The notes: a model not told the origin generated them from the letters alone. DNA of 64,000 bases from Bradyrhizobium prioriisuperbiae (GCF_032397745.1 NZ_CP135921.1:1798001-1862000), one strand, 5' to 3'; shown: positions 51,131 to 61,121, counted from the stretch's first letter. A program made the numbers and translations.

Positions 51131-51879
51131 ATGACTCAGAAGCTCGCCGGCAAGGTAGCCCTCGTCACCGGAGGCTCGCGCGGCATCGGCGCCGCCATCG
51201 TCAAGCGTTTGGCGGAAGACGGCGCTGACGTCGCGTTCAGTTACTCTGCATCCAAAGAGCGCGCTGATCAGGTCGTGAAGGACGTAGCGGCCAAGGGCCG
51301 GCGCGCTGTGGCCTTCAAGGCTGACCAGGCCGTGACTTCCGAGGTCGAGAGCCTTGTGAAGAAAGTGCATGACGCGTTCGGCAGACTCGACATCCTGGTC
51401 AATTCCGCTGGTGTGTTCGTGACCGGCGTCGTCGGCGACCCTACTGCCGACATCGGCGCGTTGGATCGTCAGTTCGCGATCAACGTCAAGGGCGTCGTTA
51501 CCGCCGTGCGCACAGCCGTTCCCTTGTTGAGCGACGGTGGGCGGATCGTCTCGATCGGCACCACCGGCGCCGACGGTATCCCGTTCGCTGGAGCGTCGGA
51601 CTACGTCGCCTCCAAGGCTGCTATCGCCGCCTATACCCGCGGCTGGTCACGGGATCTTGGGGCTCGCAACATCACCGTGAATATCATTCAGCCTGGCGCG
51701 ATCAACACCGAGATGAACCCCGAGGACGGCCCCTTGCCGCGACCCTCAACGGTCTGGCCGCGCTCGGCCGGTACGGCCAGCCGGAAGACATCGCAGCAGC
51801 GGTTGCGTTCCTTGCAGGGCCGGAGGCCGGGTACATTACAGGAGCGACGCTTAACGTTGATGGTGGCCAGTCCGCCTGA
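51131..51879 (+). pseudogene. Short-chain dehydrogenase with a frameshift near its C-terminus
   Basis: Classical SDR: VTGGSRGIGAA, LVNSAG, active-site S...YVASK, then [11 protein letters not shown]. Near 51735 one base is missing. The continuation in the shifted frame ([29 protein letters not shown]... [13 protein letters not shown], then TGA at 51877-51879) is the expected C-terminus. Without repair the frame runs on into the next gene, giving an artefactual 596-residue fusion. About 205 of 248 residues would still be correct. Confidence 0.8.
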
Positions 51880-51919
51880 TCCCCAACGCCGCTGCGTCTA
51901 TGAAAAAGGAAGCGCAACC

Positions 51920-52903
51920 ATGCCGACAAGCCAGCACCCCATCGATTCTGGTTTCGGCGCGGCGACCACTGCCCAGGAGGTGATCGTCGGGAGCGATCTC
52001 AGAGGCAAAACTGCGATCGTGACGGGAGGACATTCTGGAATCGGGCTTGTCACTGCTCGCGTGCTCGCCTCGGCGGGCGCCCATGTTGTTGTTCCCGCGC
52101 GAGATGAGGTCAAGGCAAGGGATGCGCTCGCAACTTATCCGGAACTGGTGTTAGATTCGTTGGATCTAATGGATCCGGCATCAATCGATGCCTTCGCGAA
52201 ACGCTACCTCGCTTCGGACCGACCGCTCGACATACTTGTCAACAATGCGGGCATCATGGCGCCGCCGCTGGTCCGTGACAGCCGCGGATACGAAAGCCAA
52301 TTCTCAACCAATCACCTTGGCCACTTCCAACTCGCAGCCAGGCTTTGGCCCGCCCTATGCGCGGCCAACGGTGCGCGCGTGGTCGTTGTCTCGTCGCGCG
52401 GGCATGCGCGCGGCGGTGTCGATTTCGACGATCCCAATTTTGAGCAGCGCCCGTATGATCGCTGGATCGCCTATGGGCAGTCCAAGACGGCCAATGCGCT
52501 ATTCGGGGTTGCGCTGGATGAACGCGGGCAGGAGCAAGGCGTGCGCGCCTTCTCGCTACACCCGGGGGGCATCGTTACGGACCTCGTCCGCTACATGACG
52601 CCTGAAGAACTGCGAGCATCGGGCGCGCTGGACGGCGACGGACATCCCGTCATCGATCCGACCAACAACAAGAAAACGCCGGAACAAGGCGCTGCGACGA
52701 CCGTTTGGTGTGCGACGAGCCACCAGCTCGATGGGCTGGGCGGTGTCTATTGCGAAAACTGCGACGTGGCGGGGCTTGCGCCGGCTGACGATAAGAGCGG
52801 CCTTGGCGTTCGACCTTGGGCGACTGACACCGCGGCTGCAGATCGTCTATGGCGTTTGAGCGAACAACTCACCGGGGCAAAGCTGCACGGCGGGGGTCTC
52901 TGA
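51920..52903 (+). CDS. Short-chain dehydrogenase/reductase
   Basis: 327 residues from the ATG at 51920 (AAAGGAAG upstream). Cofactor motif VTGGHSGIGLVTA, NNAGIMAPP, active site S...YGQSK (YxxxK), and a retinol-dehydrogenase-like C-terminus with FSLHPGGIVT. Cytoplasmic NAD(P)-dependent oxidoreductase, substrate unknown. Adjacent to the frameshifted SDR and to the TetR operators, so probably part of the same repressed operon. Confidence 0.88.
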   Translation: MPTSQHPIDSGFGAATTAQEVIVGSDLRGKTAIVTGGHSGIGLVTARVLASAGAHVVVPARDEVKARDALATYPELVLDSLDLMDPASIDAFAKRYLASDRPLDILVNNAGIMAPPLVRDSRGYESQFSTNHLGHFQLAARLWPALCAANGARVVVVSSRGHARGGVDFDDPNFEQRPYDRWIAYGQSKTANALFGVALDERGQEQGVRAFSLHPGGIVTDLVRYMTPEELRASGALDGDGHPVIDPTNNKKTPEQGAATTVWCATSHQLDGLGGVYCENCDVAGLAPADDKSGLGVRPWATDTAAADRLWRLSEQLTGAKLHGGGL

Positions 52904-52938
52904 CCTTCTCGCTGGTTGGCCGCTTACGGAACGCAAAA

Positions 52939-53844
52939 TCATCCCATTACGTCCGATTGCTGAGCGAAACGCTCGATCAGCCATGCTGCGGCGGGGCCCG
53001 GTGGCGATTCAGTTCTATAGATCGCCTGCATCGCGTAGAAGCTGTTGCTCCATTCGGGTAGGTCGATTGCCTCCAGGCGACCTGCTTCGAGATCCGCCCG
53101 GACCATCGGCTCTGGCATACTGCCCCATCCGATCCCCGCGACTAGCAAGGCATGCTTAGAGCCAAGATCCGCCAAGCGCCAGGATCGGATGCCGACCACG
53201 CCAAAATCCCGCCCCGTCGTTAAGGTGGAGCGGTCCGCGAGAACGAGTTGGACGTGACCGCGAGCGTCTCCTGGCCGATTGGTGGCGCTGCGTGCAAGTG
53301 GGTGTTCGGGGGCTGCTACCGGTATCAGCCGAACGCCGCCCACGCGCACTTGTTCGATTCCGGCGAGCCCCTTGTGCTCTGGTCCACTTATGCCGACAGT
53401 CGCGGTTCCGGACAGCACAAGCTGCGTTACCGCCCCGAGGGCCTCGACATGGAGGCGCAAGGCCACTGTCGGGAATTTTTTCTCGAAAGCCTGCAGTGCG
53501 TCGACCACCCGTGCCGTTGGCATCATCACGTCCACGACGATGGAAACTTCGGATTCGAGGCCGCCAAGCATGCCGGCGACCTTCGCCCTCAAGCTGCTCA
53601 CGCCGACGGAAACCGTCTGCGCTTCGGACAACACCGAGGCGCCGATGGTGGTCAGCGTCGGCTTGCGCGTTCGATCCCGGTCAAAAAGTTGAACCCCGAG
53701 CTGTTGCTCGAGGTTGGCGATGGCATAGCTCACCGCGGATGTCGCGCGACCGAGCTTGCGGCCTGCCGCAGCGAAACTCCCAGTGTCCACCACCGCGAGG
53801 AAGACCTGCAACTGATCGAGGCTCGGTACGCCAGGGCCCTGCAT
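52939..53844 (-). CDS. LysR-family transcriptional regulator
   Basis: 301 residues from the ATG at 53844 (MQGPGVPSLDQL). The 53871 start would use TTG. Helix-turn-helix: SFAAAGRKLGRATSAVSYAIANLEQQLG; then a periplasmic-binding-protein-like effector domain. Divergent from the pirin gene by about 140 bases, and likely to control the pirin-WrbA-DoxX-quinone-reductase run. Confidence 0.9.
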   Translation of the reverse strand: MQGPGVPSLDQLQVFLAVVDTGSFAAAGRKLGRATSAVSYAIANLEQQLGVQLFDRDRTRKPTLTTIGASVLSEAQTVSVGVSSLRAKVAGMLGGLESEVSIVVDVMMPTARVVDALQAFEKKFPTVALRLHVEALGAVTQLVLSGTATVGISGPEHKGLAGIEQVRVGGVRLIPVAAPEHPLARSATNRPGDARGHVQLVLADRSTLTTGRDFGVVGIRSWRLADLGSKHALLVAGIGWGSMPEPMVRADLEAGRLEAIDLPEWSNSFYAMQAIYRTESPPGPAAAWLIERFAQQSDVMG

Positions 53845-53981
53845 TTCTAATTCCTTGAACGTTATACCCAACCTTTTACGGGTTTTTTGTATCAGGACGA
53901 AGAACTAAATTCCGCGGACAAGAGTGAAGGTCTCTTCCGTCGACACCGGTGGCGGCAGGAATTTTCCCGGAGTCCGTCGTC

Positions 53982-54884
53982 GTGACATTGAGTTCGATCA
54001 GTAAAGTGGAAGTCGATCAGGTCATCCTGCCGAGAATCCACAATCTCGGCGCAGGATTCGAGGTTCGACGCGCCCTCCCTTCTGCACAGCGACAGATGGT
54101 TGGGCCTTTCATATTCTTTGACGCGTTCGGACCAACCGTCTTCGGACCAGGCGAAGGCGTCGATACGCGACCGCATCCGCATATCGGGCTCGCAACACTC
54201 ACCTATCTCATCGAGGGTGAGATCGTTCACCGAGACAGCGCCGGCCATATTCAGACGATAGGAGCTGGAGAGGCCAATTGGATGACCGCCGGCCGCGGCA
54301 TCGTTCATTCGGAGCGGACAGGCCCACCCCTAAGGGCAACGGGCAGCAGCCTCTTCGGGCAACAAGTGTGGATTGCGCTGCCCCGTTCGAATGAAGAGGC
54401 CGAGCCAGGTTTCTCGCACCATGCCGTAGCGGCTCTCCCTCGATTCGAGGGCGACGGCGCGTCGGTAACTCTGATCGCCGGAACCGCTTTCGGACGTCGT
54501 TCGCCGGTCGCGACCTTCTCCGACATGCAGTACGCCGACGTCGTCTTATCGGCAGGTGCGCGGTTTCAGGTCAAGGCCGAGCATGTGGAGCGCGCGATCT
54601 ATGTCGTTTCCGGCCAAGTCGAGGCCGTCGGCCAAGATGGTCAGTTCTCCGCCGCCCAACTCATCGTGTTCAAGCCCGGGGCAGAGGTCGTCCTGCGAGC
54701 GATCGGCGCGGCCCGCGTGATGTTGTTGGGCGGAGAGCCGCTACCGGAGAAGCGGCACATCTACTGGAATTTCGTTTCCAGCTCCTCCGAACGCATCGAA
54801 CAAGCAGTTTCCGATTGGCGCGAGCGCCGGTTCCCCGGTGTGCCTGGCGAGACCGAATACATCCCTTTGCCGGGCGAGGCCTAA
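53982..54884 (+). CDS. Pirin-family protein
   Basis: 300 residues from the GTG at 53982, with GGAG nine bases upstream. An upstream GTG at 53949 lacks a site. Bicupin protein: metal-binding [25 protein letters not shown] (His/Glu ligands) followed by [12 protein letters not shown] in the N-terminal cupin, and a C-terminal second cupin with [10 protein letters not shown]. Pirins are iron-binding; some are quercetin 2,3-dioxygenases. Genes for WrbA and quinone reductase nearby suggest a part in quinone or redox-stress handling. Confidence 0.9.
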   Translation: MTLSSISKVEVDQVILPRIHNLGAGFEVRRALPSAQRQMVGPFIFFDAFGPTVFGPGEGVDTRPHPHIGLATLTYLIEGEIVHRDSAGHIQTIGAGEANWMTAGRGIVHSERTGPPLRATGSSLFGQQVWIALPRSNEEAEPGFSHHAVAALPRFEGDGASVTLIAGTAFGRRSPVATFSDMQYADVVLSAGARFQVKAEHVERAIYVVSGQVEAVGQDGQFSAAQLIVFKPGAEVVLRAIGAARVMLLGGEPLPEKRHIYWNFVSSSSERIEQAVSDWRERRFPGVPGETEYIPLPGEA

Positions 54885-54991
54885 GTATGGCGAACGTCCC
54901 TGAACTCTTCCGCTGGATTTCCCGGCTCTTTTCCACCGACGCCCCAGTCGAAATCGATCCCTCTCGTCAATTAAACCCTAGGAGTGCCTTC

Positions 54992-55591
54992 ATGCCTAAA
55001 GTGCTGGTCCTTTACTATTCCACATACGGCCACATCGAAACGATGGCCCAGGCCGTCGCCGAAGGCGCTCGGTCGGCCGGAGCCACGGTCGATATCAAGC
55101 GCGTTCCCGAGACGGTCCCTGAGGAGGCTGCGAAGGCGGCGTATTTCAAGTTGGACCAGGCCGCGACGGTCGCGACCATCGACGAACTCGCCAACTACGA
55201 CGCGATCATTGTTGGCGCCGGAACACGGTTCGGCCGGATTTCCTCGCAGATGGCGAGCTTCCTCGATCAAGCCGGCGGCCTTTGGATGAAGGGTGCGCTG
55301 AACGGTAAGGTCGGCGGCGCCTTCACCTCGACGGCGACCCAACACGGCGGCCAGGAAACGACGCTGTTCTCAATTATCACCAACCTGCTGCATTTCGGCA
55401 TGGTGATCGTCGGCCTGCCGTACAGCTTTCAAGGGCAGATGCGCGCCGACGAGATAACCGGTGGCAGCCCCTATGGCGCGACAACGATCGCCGGCGGTGA
55501 CGGCTCGCGCCAACCGACTGAAAACGAGCTGGCGGGCGCCCGTCACCAGGGTGAGTTGATCGCCAAGGCTACCGGAAAAATCTTCGGCTGA
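54992..55591 (+). CDS. wrbA: NAD(P)H:quinone oxidoreductase WrbA
   Basis: 199 residues from the ATG at 54992, with TAGGAG upstream. Flavodoxin-like FMN-binding [12 protein letters not shown], then [22 protein letters not shown] and [15 protein letters not shown], all typical WrbA segments. It reduces quinones with two electrons, preventing semiquinone formation. An in-frame upstream start at 54887 (MANVPELF) would add 35 residues and is less likely. Confidence 0.93.
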   Translation: MPKVLVLYYSTYGHIETMAQAVAEGARSAGATVDIKRVPETVPEEAAKAAYFKLDQAATVATIDELANYDAIIVGAGTRFGRISSQMASFLDQAGGLWMKGALNGKVGGAFTSTATQHGGQETTLFSIITNLLHFGMVIVGLPYSFQGQMRADEITGGSPYGATTIAGGDGSRQPTENELAGARHQGELIAKATGKIFG

Positions 55592-55663
55592 TCTTCGCTC
55601 ACTCGTCGACTGCGGGAGTCGTCAGGAAGGCGGCTCCCTGCCACCGCCCACAAGGATACAATT

Positions 55664-56080
55664 ATGAACACCTACACTCGTTATCTGCCTCCGCTTGGCC
55701 GACTGCTCATCGCCGCCATTTTCCTCATCAGCGGCCTTGGCAAGATCGCAGCGCCGGCGATGACGCAGGGCTACATCGCTTCAACTGGGTTGCCCGCGCC
55801 GTTGTTGGGCTACCTCTTGGCCATTTTGGTTGAAGTAGGCGGTGGAGTGCTTCTCGTCGTGGGCTTCCAGACCCGGATCGTCGCGCTGGTCATGGCCGCA
55901 TTTTCAGTGGCGACGGCGGCGATCTTTCATAACAACTTCGCCGACCCGAACACGATGATGCACTTCCTAAAGAACATCGCCATGGCTGGCGGCCTTCTTC
56001 AAGTGGTGGCGTTCGGCGCGGGAAGCATCAGCGTCGATGGTCGCCGAGAGAATCACTCGATGTCCACGGTCAAAGTTTGA
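55664..56080 (+). CDS. DoxX-family membrane protein
   Basis: 138 residues with four membrane helices. LGRLLIAAIFLISGLGKI at the N-terminus and GLLQVVAFGAG near the C-terminus match DoxX proteins. These are small membrane proteins of redox/sulfur stress systems, function mostly unknown. In the same direction as wrbA and the quinone reductase gene. Confidence 0.85.
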   Translation: MNTYTRYLPPLGRLLIAAIFLISGLGKIAAPAMTQGYIASTGLPAPLLGYLLAILVEVGGGVLLVVGFQTRIVALVMAAFSVATAAIFHNNFADPNTMMHFLKNIAMAGGLLQVVAFGAGSISVDGRRENHSMSTVKV

Positions 56081-56110
56081 ACGCGCCATCCTTTGTCAAA
56101 GGCCATTGCC

Positions 56111-56509
56111 ATGAGAACTGCTGTTGAATTGCTTGACGGCCATTTTCGCGAAATGAAAGCCGACTTTGCGGCCTGGTGCGCGCTCTACGCGGACGACGCG
56201 GTGATGGAATACCCGTATGGGAGCTACGCTGGTGTTGCCAGTCCGCTCACCGGGATCGCCGCGATCTCCAAGAGCGTGAAGGGCTTTCTGGACGCCGTGC
56301 AAGACTTTCACGTCAAGGTGTCGAAAGTTTCGCGCGTGGAAGGTGAGGACGCTGTCTTCGCGGAGTTCTCGGCCGAGGCAACAGTCATCGCCACCGGACG
56401 GCGTTACCAGCAAGACTATATCTTGTACTTGCGTGCAGATGCCGGGAAAATCGTCCTGCTACGCGAGTATTTCGACGCACCGCGCGTTGTCGCGGCCTTT
56501 CAACCCTAA
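56111..56509 (+). CDS. NTF2/SnoaL-like protein
   Basis: 132 residues from the ATG at 56111 (AAAGG upstream; a TTG at 56093 would add six). Fold pattern: LLDGHFREMKADFAAWCALYADDAVMEYPYG in the first helices, FHVKVSKVSRVEGEDAVFAEF in the sheet, ending REYFDAPRVV, usual for ketosteroid-isomerase-like proteins. Same operon direction, 17 bases before the quinone reductase gene. Confidence 0.82.
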   Translation: MRTAVELLDGHFREMKADFAAWCALYADDAVMEYPYGSYAGVASPLTGIAAISKSVKGFLDAVQDFHVKVSKVSRVEGEDAVFAEFSAEATVIATGRRYQQDYILYLRADAGKIVLLREYFDAPRVVAAFQP

Positions 56510-56526
56510 AATTCGAGGTTAATCAG

Positions 56527-57492
56527 ATGGCACATCGCGTTCGCATCTATGAGCAAGGGGCTCCGTCGGTGCTCCGCTACGAGGAAACCTCGGTCGGTGA
56601 GCCTGGACCTCAGCAGGTTCGTCTCAAGCAGGAAGCAGTCGGCGTCAACTTCGTTGATACGATGTTTCGCGACGGCAAAATCAATGTGTCGCTTCCCTTC
56701 GCCCTTGGGGTCGAAGCCGCCGGCATCGTCGAAGCGGTCGGGGAGGACGTCGCTGACTTAAAGCCCGGCGATCGGGTCGCGTACTGGTTCTCACTCGGTT
56801 CCTATGCTGACATTCGGCTCGTCGACGTCAGCGCCTTGGTCAAGCTGCCTGCCGATATTTCCACCGAGCAAGCCGCGGCGGTGTTCGCGAAAGGCCTGAC
56901 CGCATGGATGCTCGTGAAGCGCGTCCACGTCGTAAGGTCCGGCGAGTTCGTGCTGGTTCAGGCTGCTGCGGGCGGGGTCGGTTCCCTGGTTGCGTCGTGG
57001 GCACGGGCACTCGGCGCTACCGTCATCGCCACGGTCGGCTCGCCTGCCAAGGCGGACAGCGTCCGGCAGCGGGGCATCGAAAGCGTCCTCCATGCCGGTG
57101 ATCCTGACCTTGTGACCAAGATCAGAACGATCACGGGAGGCAAGGGCGTTGACGTTGTGTACGAACTGGTCGGCGCCGCTACCTTCTCCGCGTCGGTTTC
57201 CGCATTACGCGACGGCGGTGATCTGATCCACCTTGGCAATGCGTCGGGATCTCCATCCGTCGACAAGGAAGCTCTAGCCGCACGCTCGATCCATTACGTG
57301 CAACCGAGCACAGGACAGTTCGTGAAAGACCGCGGCAGCCTTGAAGAGTCCAGCGCCGAGCTGTTCGCGGCTCTTCAGGACGACGTCTTTGGAGAGATTG
57401 CCATCACCCGCTATCTGCTGCGGGACGTGGCGCAAGCGCATGAGGATATCGCAGCTCGTCGCATCTCTGGCGCCATCATCCTGACGCCTTGA
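56527..57492 (+). CDS. Zinc-independent quinone oxidoreductase (QOR family)
   Basis: 321 residues of the medium-chain reductase family without the zinc ligands. N-terminal GroES-like domain (GVNFVDTMFRDG, LPFALGVEAAGIVEAVG), then the Rossmann domain with QAAAGGVGSLVASWARALGA, the QOR NADPH motif. It reduces quinones with NADPH by one electron in E. coli Qor. It ends the redox run. GAGG precedes the ATG at 56527. Confidence 0.92.
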   Translation: MAHRVRIYEQGAPSVLRYEETSVGEPGPQQVRLKQEAVGVNFVDTMFRDGKINVSLPFALGVEAAGIVEAVGEDVADLKPGDRVAYWFSLGSYADIRLVDVSALVKLPADISTEQAAAVFAKGLTAWMLVKRVHVVRSGEFVLVQAAAGGVGSLVASWARALGATVIATVGSPAKADSVRQRGIESVLHAGDPDLVTKIRTITGGKGVDVVYELVGAATFSASVSALRDGGDLIHLGNASGSPSVDKEALAARSIHYVQPSTGQFVKDRGSLEESSAELFAALQDDVFGEIAITRYLLRDVAQAHEDIAARRISGAIILTP

Positions 57493-57504
57493 GCGACGCC
57501 AGTC

Positions 57505-57740
57505 TGCGTCCAGATCTGGCTCTATCAGTCAGCGCCGCAACGCTATGAGGTCGGCTCTTTTATGATGGTGCTGGTCTTTCAGATCGCGCTCGCCCTGGGG
57601 GCGTTTACCGGCGGCGTGATCCTGGATCAAACCGGCATTGATAGCGCCTTCATAGTCGGGGGCGTGCTGCCGATCGGTTTCGCCGCGTTCACCCTAGCTC
57701 TTTGCGGAAAACGAGCTGCTGCCTCCCTGCCAGATTCACC
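57505..57740 (+). pseudogene. C-terminal fragment of a major-facilitator transporter
   Basis: YEVGSFMMVLVFQIALALGAFTGG and then VILDQTGIDSAFIVGGVLP are the last two transmembrane helices of an MFS efflux protein, continuing from an open stretch VQIWLYQSAPQRYEVG without a start codon. The other ten helices are absent. A leftover at the boundary between the redox genes and the Trb region. Confidence 0.65.
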
Positions 57741-57785
57741 GACCAGAGCGCGGGCGCGATCGAGTGACCGCCGAGGCATATCGAG

Positions 57786-58718
57786 ATGGCGGGTTGGGCG
57801 GTGAGCGTCGAGCTTCGCGATCTACGATGGGCGATTGTTGCCGCACAACATCGCAGCCTACGGCAAGCGGCAGAAGCGCTCAACATCCGCCAATCAACCC
57901 TCAGTCGGAGTCTGCGCGATATCGAGCAAGAACTGGATGCGGTCCTCTTTGAGCGAACCAACGGCGGCACACGACCAACCCTGGAAGGACAGGAGTTTCT
58001 CGAAGCCGCAGCGCGGATAGTAGAGGAAATCGAGACAATCAAAGGGCGTCTTAGGGCGCGGTCACGGGGTGAGAGCGGCAGTCTGACCGTCGGAATTCAC
58101 GCCTCGCTCTCGGCCGGTAATCTACGTGCGACGCTCGTCGAGCATCGGCGCCGTTTCCCAAACATGGAGGTACATCTGGTCGACGGGTCCAGCGATCATC
58201 TGCTGTCTGACCTCGCGAGTTCCGCTATTGATGTCGCCTTTATTGCCGGCAGCAAAACTCTTTGGGACGGGAAGTCACTCCCGGTCTGGAGCGAGCGCGT
58301 TGTCGTCGCGCTTCCCGATGACCATGGGCTGTCAGATCGCGAAATTGTGCATTGGACCGATTTCACTCACGAGTCGCTGCTCTTGCCGCACCGTGGGCCC
58401 GGACCGGAGTTTCTTCAATTGCTCGTCAGTGAATTGGGATGCCCGAATCATGGGCGACTCCTTCGTCATGATGTGTCGCTCGATCGCTTGCTGAGTCTGG
58501 TTAGCGCTGGTTGGGGGCCCCTTCTCGCCTTGGAGGGAGCGACGGGTGCGACGTATCCTGGGGTGACGTTCCGCGAAGTGCATGACAACGATGGGCCAAC
58601 ACGTCTCCGTTTTTGCGCCTATTGGCGGCAGACGAATCCCAACCCGTCTCTCAGCCCTTTTCTCGATATGCTGTACGAGCGCTATCCTGACCTGTCGGCA
58701 GAACCCCCGGGGGACTAA
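57786..58718 (+). CDS. LysR-family regulator linked to the Trb region
   Basis: 310 residues. Helix-turn-helix HRSLRQAAEALNIRQSTLSRSLRDIEQEL; effector domain follows. A LysR gene beside DUF2274-trbI is a recurring arrangement in Trb-type elements of alphaproteobacteria, so this belongs to the conjugation module rather than to the redox genes. Its stop codon (58716-58718) overlaps the stop of DUF2274 on the opposite strand. The start at 57786 could also be the GTG at 57804. Confidence 0.88.
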   Translation: MAGWAVSVELRDLRWAIVAAQHRSLRQAAEALNIRQSTLSRSLRDIEQELDAVLFERTNGGTRPTLEGQEFLEAAARIVEEIETIKGRLRARSRGESGSLTVGIHASLSAGNLRATLVEHRRRFPNMEVHLVDGSSDHLLSDLASSAIDVAFIAGSKTLWDGKSLPVWSERVVVALPDDHGLSDREIVHWTDFTHESLLLPHRGPGPEFLQLLVSELGCPNHGRLLRHDVSLDRLLSLVSAGWGPLLALEGATGATYPGVTFREVHDNDGPTRLRFCAYWRQTNPNPSLSPFLDMLYERYPDLSAEPPGD

Positions 58719-58936
58719 GCCGTAGCGCGCCGCGCTTTCGCGAACGCTCGATCCGTTGCCATGAACCGTTCGATCATCGGGGCTATCAGCTTTGCTGGAT
58801 CAGCGACGGTCTGGCCGGTTGTCCGTCCAAGCACCTCGGCGTAGGCAATGAGATCGCGGTGCACGGCCGCCGGCAATTCGATGTTGACCTTGACCGGCTT
58901 GTCGTCCGCGAGCGGCCCGAGCTTGAGCTTCGTCAT
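58715..58936 (-). CDS. DUF2274 small protein
   Basis: 73 residues: MTKLKLGPLADDKPVKVNIELPAAVHRDL... a ribbon-helix-helix-like N-terminal strand followed by helices. DUF2274 proteins are nearly always found directly after trbI. The start overlaps the trbI stop (ATGA). Function unknown, presumably regulatory. Confidence 0.85.
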   Translation of the reverse strand: MTKLKLGPLADDKPVKVNIELPAAVHRDLIAYAEVLGRTTGQTVADPAKLIAPMIERFMATDRAFAKARRATA

Positions 58937-60138
58937 GGCTTTCCCCCTTGACCGTATGGCGCCAGCACTAAGTCGCGCGTGACGATGACGCGGACCGGGA
59001 AACCGGGGCGGATCGTCAGCGTCGGCTGGATGTTGAGCTGGCGTTGGACGATCTGCTGGCCGGTCTGGCTGATGCTGTTTGACGCGCCGCTTCGGATCGC
59101 TTGAACAAGGTTGTTCTCGTCTTGGCTCGTGCCCGCCTCCGCCCCCACGCTGAGAAGCGTCGAGAGGACGGCCGCCTTGAATAGCATACCCCAATGGTTA
59201 TCGACCTAGTCCTCAAGCCCGGCATAGCCCTGGGTGTCGGCCCCGGGCTGGCGCTCCAGCACGATCGAGCCGCCGTCCGGCATGACAATCCGAGTCCAGA
59301 CCAGCAACACGCGCGACTGCCCGAAAGCAACGGAGCTGTCGTATTGGCCGATCAGCTTGGCACCCTGCGGAATCAGAAGATACTTGCCGGTAGGACTGTC
59401 ATAGACCGCCTCCGTCACCTGGGCCGTGATTTGTCCGGGTAGATCGGAACGAATGCCCGTAATGAGCGCGGCAGGGATCACGGTCCCGGCCTGCACGACA
59501 TAGGGCGAGGCCTTGGCGTCGAGCCGGTCCGGACTGACCGTGCGCTTGTCAGTCGAAGCGTTGAGGAAGGCCGCCTTGCGGTCCTGCATGTTCTGCGCGG
59601 CGCCGGCGTCGATAGGCGGTGCGAGCGTCGGGGCCGCCGCAGTTCCCGTCGCGGCGGGTGCAGCGAGGCCGACCGGCTGCGGCTGCTGATTGGTCTGGGC
59701 GAAGAGCCGGCTGAGCCGCGCGGCCTCGATCTCCTGGGCGCGCCGCTGTGCTTCCGGATCGGGCGTCGTTCCGGGAACGACAGTGTTGGGCGCAGCCCCG
59801 GCATTGAGGATTGGCTTGCCGAGATCGCCGGGCAGCGGAGGCCCGAGTGGGGGCACCTGGCGCGGCAGACCGGTGTAGTCCTTCGGCAGACCGGCGAGTC
59901 CTTCGGCGGAGGGGCGATTCTGCGTGCTGAGCAGCTCCTGGCCGGTCTGCGCGCTGTTGCGGGTCTGGAGCGCATAGCCGAACGCGCCGGCGACGGCGAG
60001 CGCCGATACGGCGCCGAGGCCAATCAGCACTCTGCGCGATAAGCGCGTGACGCGCGGGCGCTCGCCCCGAAGCCGCAGGTCCGGCGTTACGGACGGTTCG
60101 GGCGCGGCGCTCCTTTCCTCGTTCGGAGCATCCGTCAT
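58933..60138 (-). pseudogene. trbI: trbI with an in-frame amber stop
   Basis: The 402-codon frame encodes TrbI (VirB10 homologue): a membrane segment at about 38-55 (LIGLGAVSALAVAGAFGYAL), a Pro-rich periplasmic part, then the C-terminal beta-barrel domain. At 59206-59208 the codon is TAG, between GYAGLED and VDNHWGMLFKA, where TrbI normally has an uninterrupted GLEDxVDNHW. A single-base change from GAG would explain it. Both halves read in one frame. VirB10-type proteins span the type IV secretion channel, so the element could not conjugate by itself. Confidence 0.85.
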
Positions 60139-60797
60139 GACCGCGGCCTTCCGTCGGTGCGGACGATGCGTACACGCCGCTCGCTATCCTTATCGCCGAG
60201 ACGCAACTCGGCGGCCGCGAACAGACGGTCGACGATGTAGTAGTTGCGGTTCACGCGGTAATTCACCAGCTCGGACCCGCCGGCCGGACCGATGACGAAC
60301 AGAGGCGGCATCTCGCCCTGGGCGATCCCGCTCGGAAACTCGATGTAGACCTTGTGCCCGTCGTCGAAGGCGCGCAGCGGTCGCCAGGCGGGATTGTCGC
60401 CCTGGATCGCGTAGCGGAAGTTGATCGAGGCGAGATCGACGCCGCTCGCGATCGGGGCCGCGGCGTCGGCCACTTGGTTTTGCCGCCGAAGCGCGATGAG
60501 CTGGTCTTCGGGATACTGCCAGGAGACCGAAGCCATGTAGGTCTTCTCGGTCGAGCGCAGCTCAAGGAGGTAGGTCCGCCGATCCGTGTTGATCACCAAG
60601 TTGGTGAGCAGCTCGGGTCTCGTCGGCTTGACCAGGATGTGGACCTTCTTGGTCGCGCCGACGCCGCTCTCGGTATCGCCGATAATCCAGCGCACGACGG
60701 GCCCGGAGCCAACGAGCTGCTCCCCGTCCTGCAGCGCGATGTCGGTGATCTCGCCGGGCGCCGTATAGACTTGGTAGAGCGCCCCGCCGGAAACCAC
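60135..60797 (-). pseudogene. trbG: 3' part of trbG
   Basis: 220 residues resembling the C-terminal two thirds of TrbG (VirB9 homologue): ALYQVYTAPGEITDIAL, INTDRRTYLLELRSTEKTYMASVSWQYP, DGHKVYIEFP. The N-terminal signal peptide and first domain are missing. The junction with the monooxygenase gene lies at about 60790-60820. In SGPVVRWIIGD a few residues (typically AAGDT) also seem deleted. Overlaps trbI by four bases, as in intact trb operons. Confidence 0.82.
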
Positions 60798-60821
60798 ATC
60801 CGACGGCGCATTCGGTTCAGA

Positions 60822-61121
60822 TCAATCGTCAACGATCTTCGCGAGCCTCATCTCAACATCTCCATCAATCAACTCAGACGCACGAGCCAACAACACCTTC
60901 ATGTGCGGCTGTTCGAAATGCGCGTCGAGAGCAGCCCGCGAAATCCAGCGCTCGTAGAGGAGCCAAGTATTCGGGTCATCGACACTGCGGTGCAGGACAT
61001 AGTCCAGCGCGCCGGGTTCGGCCCGCGTCGGCGCGACGACCGCGCGGAGGGCAAGGCCAAGGGCTTCTGCTTTGCCTGACTGTGCCTTCAGGCGTGCGAA
61101 CACGACCAATGGTTCGGACAT
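60822..61121 (-). CDS. Antibiotic-biosynthesis-monooxygenase (ABM) domain protein
   Basis: 99 residues from the ATG at 61121, with GAGGAG upstream. Single ABM domain of the YgiN type: FARLKAQSGKAEALGLALRAVV, EPGALDYVLHRS, WLLYERW, HFEQPHM. Such proteins are small quinol/anthrone oxygenases or dicarbonyl detoxifiers. It follows the AraC gene on the same strand, with an AraC-like half-site in front. Confidence 0.88.
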   Translation of the reverse strand: MSEPLVVFARLKAQSGKAEALGLALRAVVAPTRAEPGALDYVLHRSVDDPNTWLLYERWISRAALDAHFEQPHMKVLLARASELIDGDVEMRLAKIVDD

